A DNA stretch of 64,000 nt from Vondammii sp040505895 (lineage in GTDB: Bacteria; Pseudomonadota; Gammaproteobacteria; Chromatiales; Chromatiaceae), in the NCBI GenBank assembly GCA_040505895.1, contig JBEVXU010000016.1, forward strand, positions 397,175 through 461,174, read 5' to 3'. The stretch's first letter is position 1; each line of letters begins with the position of its first letter. Below are positions 34,675 to 42,529 of this stretch, piece by piece. The notes beneath the pieces are model-generated. The model was not told the DNA's origin. It ran no database searches and worked only from the letters and a program-made list of their open reading frames with translations. The translations under genes were made by a program, and so were the position numbers.

Positions 34675-35921
34675 CAGCCCTCCTCCGTCTGAACAGACTC
34701 AAGGAGCTGATGAAAACAGTCCAGCAGCAGTTGGGGCGGCGGTTCATCGTGGCTACGCCGGTAACACTGAAGAAAGACCTGCTCCGGCTGCAGCTCTTCT
34801 AGACGTGTTTCGGATTGCTTATCTGCCAAGCTGCCGCCGCTGCCGCTGTATTCAATGGTCACCTTCAGCAGACGCAACGGCAGGTCGTTGATCGCCTCCT
34901 CAATTTGACGGCGCAAAGCTGGCTCCGGCCTCTCCAGCAGCACCCGTACCTCTAGAAACGGGTAGCTATGATGAGACATCCCATGATCAAGCTTTAGCTC
35001 TCCCAGTGCTGTTACCACCTGATCCAGTGGTGCCGCCCCTCCTTGGGGGATTCGCAAAATATCCACTTTACGTGGGATTTTCAGCGGTTTGATACGGCTG
35101 ACCTTGCCCCCCACCATCTCCAGCTCGACCACCTGATGTGAGTAGTTAACTTCACTGAGAGAGAGGGGAATAGGCGAGCCGCTATAACGGATGTGCTCGT
35201 GCCCGCCGACCCGCTGAGCGAGATGGAGGTGGCCAAGTGCGGCATAGGCAACATCATCACCAAAGATATTCACCGGCAGGGCGTGTTGGTTGCCACCGAG
35301 GATACGCCGCTCACTCATCTCAGAGAGTTCGCCGCCGACCATGTAGCAGTGGCCGGTAACCACCAGCCCCTGGCTCTCACCACGACGTTCGAGTGCCAGC
35401 GCCAGAAGATCGTCATAGCGGCCACGCACCCCTTCGATAAAGGGATCGAGCGTTTCGTCCTCCAGATTGGGAAGGTCGGCATTGCGCAGAAAAGGCATCG
35501 CCAGACACCAGGCCTCTGTCTCACCATCACGGTTAGTCAGCGGGATCAGCAGTCGTTGATAGTCGGGCGCTGCACTCCCGTTCTGCCCGATGCCGCCGAT
35601 TACCGTCACACCGAGAGCATCGAGAATAGGGCTTGGCGCCTCCAGCCGGGAGGGTGAATCGTGGTTACCCCCCGTCAGCACCAGATCGATAGAGGGAAGT
35701 CGCCGCTTTGCCTCTACCAGAAAACGGTAGAAGAGAGAGAGTGCCGCCGTCGGTGGGTTGGCGGAGTCGAAGATATCACCGGCGACGATAAGTGCGTCTA
35801 TCTGACGCTCTTCCATCCGGTCGAGCAGCCAGTCGAGAAATTCTTCGTGCTCGTAGTGGCGGGAGACCCCGTGGAGGGTATGCCCCAAGTGCCAATCAGC
35901 AGTATGGATAATGCGCAGCAT
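34674..35921 (-). CDS. sbcD: Exonuclease subunit SbcD (Mre11-type nuclease)
   Basis: A 415-residue phosphoesterase with the Mre11 motifs HTADWHLGHTL, GDIFDSANPP, GGNHDSPSRLE, VTGHCYMVGG and ALGHLHLAQRV in order; the metal ligands are intact. It is the nuclease partner of SbcC. First gene of the sbcDC operon, divergent from the SCO-like gene. Confidence 0.97.
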   Translation of the reverse strand: MLRIIHTADWHLGHTLHGVSRHYEHEEFLDWLLDRMEERQIDALIVAGDIFDSANPPTAALSLFYRFLVEAKRRLPSIDLVLTGGNHDSPSRLEAPSPILDALGVTVIGGIGQNGSAAPDYQRLLIPLTNRDGETEAWCLAMPFLRNADLPNLEDETLDPFIEGVRGRYDDLLALALERRGESQGLVVTGHCYMVGGELSEMSERRILGGNQHALPVNIFGDDVAYAALGHLHLAQRVGGHEHIRYSGSPIPLSLSEVNYSHQVVELEMVGGKVSRIKPLKIPRKVDILRIPQGGAAPLDQVVTALGELKLDHGMSHHSYPFLEVRVLLERPEPALRRQIEEAINDLPLRLLKVTIEYSGSGGSLADKQSETRLEELQPEQVFLQCYRRSHDEPPPQLLLDCFHQLLESVQTEEG

Positions 35922-36054
35922 CTATGTATTGGTAAATTCACTCTGTCGGCTGCCAAGCATACCTTTTACCGCCCGATTAAAGAATCTATTACCATCCACG
36001 CTGATTAAGATGTAGCTACACTCCCATTCGATAGTAGGTAGAATAGCCGCCAAT

Positions 36055-36699
36055 ATGCGCCGAAAACCGACTAACATTTCGCCAGTCCGTAAGCTGGCGC
36101 TTTTCTTCATAGCCCTAATAGCTCTCTATGGTGGTTATTATTGGGGAAATCGGCATGTCCCGATCAATCAGGGGCTACAGTTGATTCATCTGCTGCAAGC
36201 ACCGCAGAAGATCACACCATTTGAGCTGACCGGTCCCGGTAACACTCCCTTCACTGCCGCCGATCTCACTGGCCACTGGAGCCTGCTGTTCCTTGGCTAC
36301 ACCGGTGACGAGAGCGACAGCCCACACCAGCTAACCCTTGCCACCCGCATTCTCAACCGCCTGGCGGTGCAACCTGAAATTCAAAGCAGCACTGATTTTA
36401 TTCTGCTGACGGTCGACCCGCTACGGGACAACTACAAGAAGCTGGCAAGCTTTGTCGGCCACTACAGCACTGACTTTATTGCCCTGACAGGAGAGGACCA
36501 GCAGATAAGAGGGCTCGCATCTCAGCTGGGCATGAAATACCGGCAACAAATGGGAGAGAATGGCGGCTACAGCATCATCCACAGCAGTAGTATGGCGCTG
36601 ATCAACCCCAGAGGAGAACTGGTAGGGCTATTTACCGGAAGGGTGGATGCCAGTAGTATCGCCTCGGACATACAACAACTTGCGGACAGCTACCAGTAA
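36055..36699 (+). CDS. SCO1/SenC-family protein lacking the copper-binding cysteines
   Basis: A 214-residue protein with one N-terminal membrane anchor (LALFFIALIALYGGYYWG) and a thioredoxin-like SCO fold: PFTAADLTGHWSLLFLGYTG, FILLTVDPLRDNYKKL and SSMALINPRGELVGLFTG. The copper-binding CxxxC is replaced (GYTGDESDSPHQ instead of GYTxCxxxCP), although the later histidine (IIHSS) remains. The protein probably does not bind copper like SCO1 and may act as a different thiol/redox partner or a scaffold. It overlaps the psd start (TAATG). Confidence 0.85.
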   Translation: MRRKPTNISPVRKLALFFIALIALYGGYYWGNRHVPINQGLQLIHLLQAPQKITPFELTGPGNTPFTAADLTGHWSLLFLGYTGDESDSPHQLTLATRILNRLAVQPEIQSSTDFILLTVDPLRDNYKKLASFVGHYSTDFIALTGEDQQIRGLASQLGMKYRQQMGENGGYSIIHSSSMALINPRGELVGLFTGRVDASSIASDIQQLADSYQ

Positions 36700-37628
36700 T
36701 GAAATCCAACTACAGCCCCAACATCGACGGTGAACCCTCTCTGGTTGATCGTCTCTTTGCCTTGCTACTCTATCTGCTGCCCCACCACCTTCTCTCCCAG
36801 GGGATGCACTGGCTTACCCGCTGCCGTTGGGAGCCATTGAAGGATCAGCTGATTCGGGGGGCCATCCGTCTCTACAAGGTGGATATGTCACAAGCGGCCG
36901 AACCGGATCCAACTCGCTACAGCAGCTTCAATGACTTCTTCACCCGTCGCCTGCGGGATGACGCACGGCCGGTGGCGGTAGAAGAAGAGGCCATCCTCTG
37001 CCCGGTGGATGGCGCCGTAAGTCAGGCGGGCAAGATTGTTGACGGGCGAATATTCCAGGCCAAGGGGCACGATTTTTCCCTTTATGAACTGCTCGGCGGC
37101 GATGAGGAGTGGACAGAGAAGTTTGCCGAGGGCAGCTACACCACCCTTTATCTGTCACCCCGAGACTATCACCGTATCCATATGCCACTCTCCGGCATGC
37201 TGAAGAAAATGCTGCACGTTCCCGGCAGACTTTTCAGCGTCAGCCCTTCCACCACCCGTACCGTTCCCCGACTATTCAGTCGCAATGAGCGGTTGGTCAA
37301 TCTGTTCGATACCGAAATCGGGCCGATGGCGGTAATCATGGTTGGCGCCATCTTCGTCTCCAGCATGGATACAGTCTGGGCCGGTACCGTCACTCCCCTC
37401 TCCCAGCGGGTAACCCGTTGGAATTACACCAACGCCCCCATAGAACCGACCTTTCTGGAGAAGGGTGAGGAGATGGGGCGCTTTAACATGGGCTCCACCG
37501 TCATTCTTCTGTTCGGCAGAGAGGCTATCGAGTGGCAGGAGCAGCTAAAACCCGGCACAGAGGTCTGCATGGGTGAGAAGATAGCCGAGCGGCAGTCTGA
37601 GACGGATGGTGAGACTGAGGGCGCTTGA
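36699..37628 (+). CDS. psd: Phosphatidylserine decarboxylase proenzyme
   Basis: A 309-residue protein that makes phosphatidylethanolamine at the inner membrane. The self-cleavage motif is NMGSTVILLF (usual LGST, here MGST), where the serine becomes the pyruvoyl group. Other landmarks are FNDFFTRRLRDDARPV, CPVDGAVSQAG, YLSPRDYHRIHMPL and FSRNERLVNLFDT. The ATG overlaps the SCO-like stop, so the two are translationally coupled. Confidence 0.95.
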   Translation: MKSNYSPNIDGEPSLVDRLFALLLYLLPHHLLSQGMHWLTRCRWEPLKDQLIRGAIRLYKVDMSQAAEPDPTRYSSFNDFFTRRLRDDARPVAVEEEAILCPVDGAVSQAGKIVDGRIFQAKGHDFSLYELLGGDEEWTEKFAEGSYTTLYLSPRDYHRIHMPLSGMLKKMLHVPGRLFSVSPSTTRTVPRLFSRNERLVNLFDTEIGPMAVIMVGAIFVSSMDTVWAGTVTPLSQRVTRWNYTNAPIEPTFLEKGEEMGRFNMGSTVILLFGREAIEWQEQLKPGTEVCMGEKIAERQSETDGETEGA

Positions 37629-37668
37629 GGAATACCTCAGCAGAAGCTTCAAGGGCCACCCCTCTGGC

Positions 37669-38640
37669 CTAAGCCCTATCCAGCGGAAAAGCAATTACCT
37701 GGTCGATATGTTCTGCACCGACAATATGCATCAGCAGGCGATCAATTCCCAAGGCAACACCTGAGCAATCGGGGAGCCCCGCAGCTAATGCATGGAGCAA
37801 CTGCTCATCCATTGGCACCAGAGGCAAATCCAGCTGTTGTCTCTTCTCCTGATCCAGCTGAAAACGTTGGCGCTGCTCATTCTCATCGGTCAGTTCATGA
37901 AAGCCGTTGGCCATCTCAATGCCATCGATGTAGAGCTCAAACCGCTTCGCCACACGGGGATCATCGCTGCTCAACCTTGCCAGTGATGCCTGACTTGCAG
38001 GGTAGTCGTAGACAAAGCAGAGTCCCTCACCCAGTTCCGGCTCAATCAGATGAGTCAGCAACAGATCCAGCCAACTATCGGTATCCGTCAGATTCAGTGA
38101 ATCCACACCCTGCAACTGTTGTGCGCAGTTACGCAACTGCTCGACGGTAGCAGAGAACGGGTCAATATCGAGATGCTGTCTGAACAGATCACCATAACTG
38201 ACCCGTCGTACCGGTAGCGCTGATGGCAGCAACCCCTGGATCAACTGATCCATCTCATCCATTAGCTGGTGGTGGTCATAGCCGGGGCGATACCACTCCA
38301 AGAGGGTAAATTCGGGATTGTGGTAGCGGCCGGCCTCTCCATCCCTGAATACTTTACAGATCTGATAGATAGCTCCGGAACCGGCGGCTAGTAATCGCTT
38401 CATGGGGAATTCAGGAGAGGTATGGAGGTAGAGGTCCGCCCCAGAGGCGGCTCCGGGACCGGTATAGCGGGTTTTTAAGCTCTCCAATGCAGGATCAGTC
38501 ACCCCACAACGAGAGCAGCTCGGGGTATCCACCTCTGTGACACCGGCCCGAAGGAAGAATGCCCTAATGGCCGCCAGCAACACCCCCCGTGCCTTGATGG
38601 CATCAAGGGAGGCGGTCGGCTTCCAGAGTTCAGATGACGT
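37669..38640 (-). CDS. epmA: EF-P--(R)-beta-lysine ligase EpmA, with a probable non-ATG start
   Basis: A class II lysyl-tRNA-synthetase paralogue that attaches beta-lysine to EF-P. Motifs: VTDPALESLKTRYTGPGA, LHTSPEFPMKRLLAAG, ICKVFRDGEAGRYHNPEFTLLEWYRPGYDH and GLPDCSGVALGIDRLLMHIV. The family N-terminus continues in frame upstream of the first recognised start (GTG 38583): the codons read SSELWKPTASLDAIKARG, preceded by ACG at 38640-38638. That gives 323 residues, matching E. coli EpmA (325). No ATG/GTG/TTG is available there, so either ACG is used or the start codon is mutated. The ACG lies five bases after the efp stop. Confidence 0.9.
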   Translation of the reverse strand, partial: TSSELWKPTASLDAIKARGVLLAAIRAFFLRAGVTEVDTPSCSRCGVTDPALESLKTRYTGPGAASGADLYLHTSPEFPMKRLLAAGSGAIYQICKVFRDGEAGRYHNPEFTLLEWYRPGYDHHQLMDEMDQLIQGLLPSALPVRRVSYGDLFRQHLDIDPFSATVEQLRNCAQQLQGVDSLNLTDTDSWLDLLLTHLIEPELGEGLCFVYDYPASQASLARLSSDDPRVAKRFELYIDGIEMANGFHELTDENEQRQRFQLDQEKRQQLDLPLVPMDEQLLHALAAGLPDCSGVALGIDRLLMHIVGAEHIDQVIAFPLDRA

Positions 38641-38645
38641 AGCCC

Positions 38646-39218
38646 TTACCCTTCTTTAGCACGGGAGACATATTCACCAGTACGAGTATCGACCTTGATC
38701 ACCTCGCCGATCTGAACAAACAGGGGGACACGGACTACTGCACCGGTCTCCAGGGTTGCCGGCTTGCCGCCACCACCTGAGGTATCACCCTTGAGACCGG
38801 GGTCTGTATCGGTTATGGCGAGGGTAACGAAGTTGGGTGGCTCAACAATAATAGGGGAGCCGTTCCAAAGCGTGACTGTGCACATATCCTGGTCTTTCAA
38901 CCACTTAACATTGTCACCCACAGCCCTTGCATCGGCGGAGTGCTGCTCAAAGGTTTCTGCGTCCATGAAGTACCAGAATTCGCCATCGGTGTAGAGGTAC
39001 TGGAGATCGATCTCCAGGACATCTGCCGCTTCGACGGACTCACCGGACTTAAATGTACGTTCGACGACGCGGCCGGTTTTGAGGTTTCGTATCCTGACCC
39101 GGTTGAATGCCTGGCCCTTGCCCGGCTTTACGAACTCGTTCTCAATAATGGAGCAAGGGTCACCATCCAGCATAAACTTAAGACCGCCCTTGAACTCACT
39201 TGTGCTGTAACTTGCCAT
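38646..39218 (-). CDS. efp: Translation elongation factor P
   Basis: A 190-residue EF-P, which relieves ribosome stalling at polyproline. ENEFVKPGKGQAFNRVRIRN carries the lysine (about residue 34) that EpmA and EpmB modify. The C-terminal domain ends GEYVSRAKEG. The ATG at 39218 (GAGGAAAAG upstream) matches the family start MASYSTSEF. epmA lies downstream on the same strand and epmB is divergent, so substrate and both modifying enzymes are together. Confidence 0.97.
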   Translation of the reverse strand: MASYSTSEFKGGLKFMLDGDPCSIIENEFVKPGKGQAFNRVRIRNLKTGRVVERTFKSGESVEAADVLEIDLQYLYTDGEFWYFMDAETFEQHSADARAVGDNVKWLKDQDMCTVTLWNGSPIIVEPPNFVTLAITDTDPGLKGDTSGGGGKPATLETGAVVRVPLFVQIGEVIKVDTRTGEYVSRAKEG

Positions 39219-39306
39219 CTTTTCCTCACCAAACAACCGACTGGAACCAGCGCCCTATCAATGTATTATTTGCAGACCGTGGATTTTACACTGATAGAGC
39301 ACAGAG

Positions 39307-40320
39307 ATGATACATCGAACCGCCACCGCATGGCAGACTCCCGAATGGCAAAGGGTGTTGAAGGATGGATTTACCCAGGTTGATGAGCTGATCGAGTACC
39401 TCGATCTCGATCGACAACTTCTGCCGGCAGCCAGGGCTGCAGCTAGTGAATTCAGCCTCAAGGTACCCAGGGAGTTTGCCGCACTAATCGAGAAAGGCAA
39501 CCTGGACGATCCCATTCTGCGACAGATTCTACCTTTGAGTGATGAACTCTTACCCCAACAAGGTTTCAGTCGTGATCCGGTTGGAGATCTGGCCACCGAG
39601 GTGGTTCCCGGCGTTCTGCATAAATACCATGGGCGTGCCCTGCTGGTTGCCACCGGAGCCTGTGGAATCAACTGCCGCTACTGTTTTCGTCGTCACTACC
39701 CCTACAGTGACTCTTTTGCAGGCCGCGACCAGTGGCGGCAGGCACTCGAATACCTGCAGGATAACAGCGAAGTCAAAGAGGTGATTCTTAGTGGGGGTGA
39801 TCCACTGATTCTTCCCGACCATCAGCTCGCCACTCTAATCCACTCTCTTGGGAAAGTGCCCCACCTTCAACGGCTGCGAATCCATAGTCGTCTTCCGGTA
39901 ATTGTGCCACAGCGTCTCACCCCTGAGCTCACCAACCAACTGGGTGTCAGCCATCTTCACTCGACGCTGGTGCTGCATATCAACCACACCGCAGAAATTA
40001 GCAATCAACTTGTGCGGGGTTTGTCACCTCTGAGAGCAAATGGAGTCACCCTTCTCAATCAATCAGTCCTGCTACGCGGTGTTAATGACAACAGTGAATT
40101 GCTGGTCAGCCTGAGTGAAAAACTGTTTGAGGCCGGTGTACTCCCTTACTATCTGCACCTGCTTGACCGGGTTGAAGGTGCCGCACATTTCGAAGTACAA
40201 GAGTCACACGCCATCAAACTGCATGAGATCTTGCGTCGACGTCTACCCGGCTACCTAGTGCCAAAATTAGTGCGTGAGCGTGCCGGTGAAAAATCCAAGT
40301 CTCCGGTGTGTGACTTCTGA
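39307..40320 (+). CDS. epmB: EF-P (R)-beta-lysylation enzyme EpmB (lysine 2,3-aminomutase-like)
   Basis: A 337-residue radical SAM enzyme: CGINCRYCFRRHYPY gives the CxxxCxxC [4Fe-4S] motif, with EVILSGGDPLILPD and LRIHSRLPVIVPQRLTPEL typical of lysine aminomutases. It makes (R)-beta-lysine that EpmA transfers to EF-P. The protein is of EpmB length and lacks the extra C-terminal domain of KamA. Divergent from efp across an 88-base gap that must contain both promoters. Confidence 0.95.
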   Translation: MIHRTATAWQTPEWQRVLKDGFTQVDELIEYLDLDRQLLPAARAAASEFSLKVPREFAALIEKGNLDDPILRQILPLSDELLPQQGFSRDPVGDLATEVVPGVLHKYHGRALLVATGACGINCRYCFRRHYPYSDSFAGRDQWRQALEYLQDNSEVKEVILSGGDPLILPDHQLATLIHSLGKVPHLQRLRIHSRLPVIVPQRLTPELTNQLGVSHLHSTLVLHINHTAEISNQLVRGLSPLRANGVTLLNQSVLLRGVNDNSELLVSLSEKLFEAGVLPYYLHLLDRVEGAAHFEVQESHAIKLHEILRRRLPGYLVPKLVRERAGEKSKSPVCDF

Positions 40321-40502
40321 GCAGTTACAAATAGCATAGTACCCTCCAAAACGTTCCTCGGAAGGGTAATTCAGCTTACAATCAGAGGCTTGCTATAGTA
40401 GGATTCAATCATATACTTAGGTTCTGGAACGGTAACGGATGATGTTTCAATCACCCTGCTGTCCGGTCATAAAATAGAAGGAATAAAAAAAACGGCCCTA
40501 CG

Positions 40503-42416
40503 ATGGAGACTCAGAACACACTCGCACTGCACATACCTGAGCGAAGCATTGCTCCTGTGGATGCGTTTCTCTCAAAGCCCAAAGAGGTGGAAGATTGGGT
40601 TAAGCGTCTTCCTATGGCTAATGTCGGTGAAACATCACGACAGGTATTCAAGGCCCTGATTGAATTTAACCGGCTGGAAACACCCAGCCAATCGCGCATC
40701 AAAGTGGCGGAACTCTTCCGCCGGCCGGTCAGTTACATCTCAAGCAACCTGAGAAAATACTATTTTGACGTCTCATTTCCTCTCTCGGCAAAAAACAGAA
40801 AAATCGCCATTCTCAACAGAGAGCTCTACTCCGAACTAGCCATTGCATACAAGATCTTCATAGAAAACATGATTTCCGGAAAAACCGGAAAGTTTGACAA
40901 GAAACTGCTGATCATTTCGATTCACCGTGCAATTCGTTATCTTTCGCTGACACTCTATCACTCTGCCATTATCTATGAGCCTTACCCGAAATACACTTGG
41001 GAGGAGATACATAAGCTCTACGCTTACGCAGAACGCAACAAGATTCACGATCTGCCGATTAAAGAGGCAGGTGACCAGCAGAGCAGCAGCATCAATGCGC
41101 TCTACAAACAGGTACTCCTGTTTTCCGCCGGCGCCCCCTATAATCTACGTCAAAGAGAGATTGAGCATGTCTTCAACAGATTGCCGGAGTGGGCGGCACT
41201 TATCTCCCTCGACAGTGTATCCAGTGTCAGCGACCAGCCGGGGCACTTTATTAGTGACCTTCGTTCAGACACTGATCCGATTCATGCAAAACTGTTCACC
41301 AATACAATCGACAATCAATGTCGCCTGCTGAATCTGCAGGAGTTGATCAAGACTTTAAAAGTGGCATTTGATGATCTACCCGCAGAACTCAGCAGCAGTG
41401 ACACCAGAATAAACCATGGCCATAGCTCAAAGTACCTATTGAGACAGCTGATCCAGGCTCTGAGCACGACACCAACACGAGAGTTCGTAAGGACCCGTCT
41501 TAACTTTGAACTGAAAATAGCGGTAGGCCTCAATGCTATCTATGCACTGATCACCGAGAATCTGCAGTCATCAGATATTGATGTCCGTCATTCACAGGAT
41601 CAGGATGATCAATGGTCGGAGATGAGCGAAGAGCAGAGCACCATCATCTACACCACCGAATCAAATCCACTCAATATCACGGCATCCACCCTCGAACTTG
41701 AAAACAACAGTGCTATCACTGAATCCAAGGGTAGCGGCAGCATACAACCTGAAAATACGACTCCAAGTTGGGCAAGCAATGCGCCTATTAGTGAAGAGAC
41801 CATTATTTCCGGCTCGGTTGGGGGAAGGGGTCTAGGCCCTGGTGACATAACACCCAGCTGGGCAGCCCCCGACATGCTTCACGGGCACGAGACATTCTCC
41901 TGCAAGACAACCAATGAGAGTGCCGGTGGTTATTGTATCAACTGGCATGGAGCAAACGCACCACAAATAAAGATAGGTGAGATCCTCGGGATTCAATCGG
42001 CCACCGGCCAACATCAATTTTCTATCGGAATCACCCGTTGGATGAAAAATGGACCACGGCAGAATCTTCAAATCGGCATGCAAGTGATTGCTCCTAACTC
42101 CGTTGCAATTCAGGCGCGCTTGGCAGGAAAAAGTGACTACAGCAAAATACCGCAGAAGTGCCTTCTATTGCCGGAACTAAAGGCTGCCGGGCAACCGGCA
42201 ACCCTTATAACACCGACACTTCCATTCAAAGTTAAAGATTCACTCTGGATCAACGACAGTGTTGGGCAACAGAAAATCAGGTTGACCCGACTATTGGAGT
42301 CGACCGGCGCCTTCTCGCAGTTTCAGTTTGTCTATCTGCATGACCAGAATGAAGGTGAGACCAAGGAGAGCAACGAGATGGATGAGGATTTTGATAACAT
42401 CTGGTCAATGCTTTAG
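40503..42416 (+). CDS. Large protein with C-terminal PilZ-like domain (fimX partner candidate)
   Basis: A 637-residue protein. The N-terminal 330 residues are helical (KYYFDVSFPLSAKNRKIAI; LYSELAIAYKIFIENM), followed by a low-complexity Ser/Asn/Glu linker (about 365-450) and a C-terminal beta-barrel (GGYCINWHGANAPQIKIGEILGI; LQIGMQVIAPNSVAIQARL) resembling PilZ-like c-di-GMP-binding domains. Location upstream of the FimX-like gene suggests c-di-GMP/type IV pilus function. The final TAG stop is formed by TA plus the G of an inserted MITE end, so the original C-terminus may have been longer. Confidence 0.75.
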   Translation: METQNTLALHIPERSIAPVDAFLSKPKEVEDWVKRLPMANVGETSRQVFKALIEFNRLETPSQSRIKVAELFRRPVSYISSNLRKYYFDVSFPLSAKNRKIAILNRELYSELAIAYKIFIENMISGKTGKFDKKLLIISIHRAIRYLSLTLYHSAIIYEPYPKYTWEEIHKLYAYAERNKIHDLPIKEAGDQQSSSINALYKQVLLFSAGAPYNLRQREIEHVFNRLPEWAALISLDSVSSVSDQPGHFISDLRSDTDPIHAKLFTNTIDNQCRLLNLQELIKTLKVAFDDLPAELSSSDTRINHGHSSKYLLRQLIQALSTTPTREFVRTRLNFELKIAVGLNAIYALITENLQSSDIDVRHSQDQDDQWSEMSEEQSTIIYTTESNPLNITASTLELENNSAITESKGSGSIQPENTTPSWASNAPISEETIISGSVGGRGLGPGDITPSWAAPDMLHGHETFSCKTTNESAGGYCINWHGANAPQIKIGEILGIQSATGQHQFSIGITRWMKNGPRQNLQIGMQVIAPNSVAIQARLAGKSDYSKIPQKCLLLPELKAAGQPATLITPTLPFKVKDSLWINDSVGQQKIRLTRLLESTGAFSQFQFVYLHDQNEGETKESNEMDEDFDNIWSML

Positions 42417-42434
42417 GGAACCTCTGAACAAGTC
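42416..42434. mobile_element. Solitary end of MITE family 1
   Basis: GGGAACCTCTGAACAAGTC matches the 4748 terminal repeat at all but three positions. No opposite end is found before the fimX start at 42530, so the copy is truncated. It follows a TA and supplies the last base of the upstream stop codon. Confidence 0.7.
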
Positions 42435-42529
42435 ATCAATATGCCCATTGGCGTCAGCAACTCGTCCAATATAATTTTTAAATTGATAAACCATATCAAG
42501 CATCTAATTATAAACAAAGAATTTTTCAT

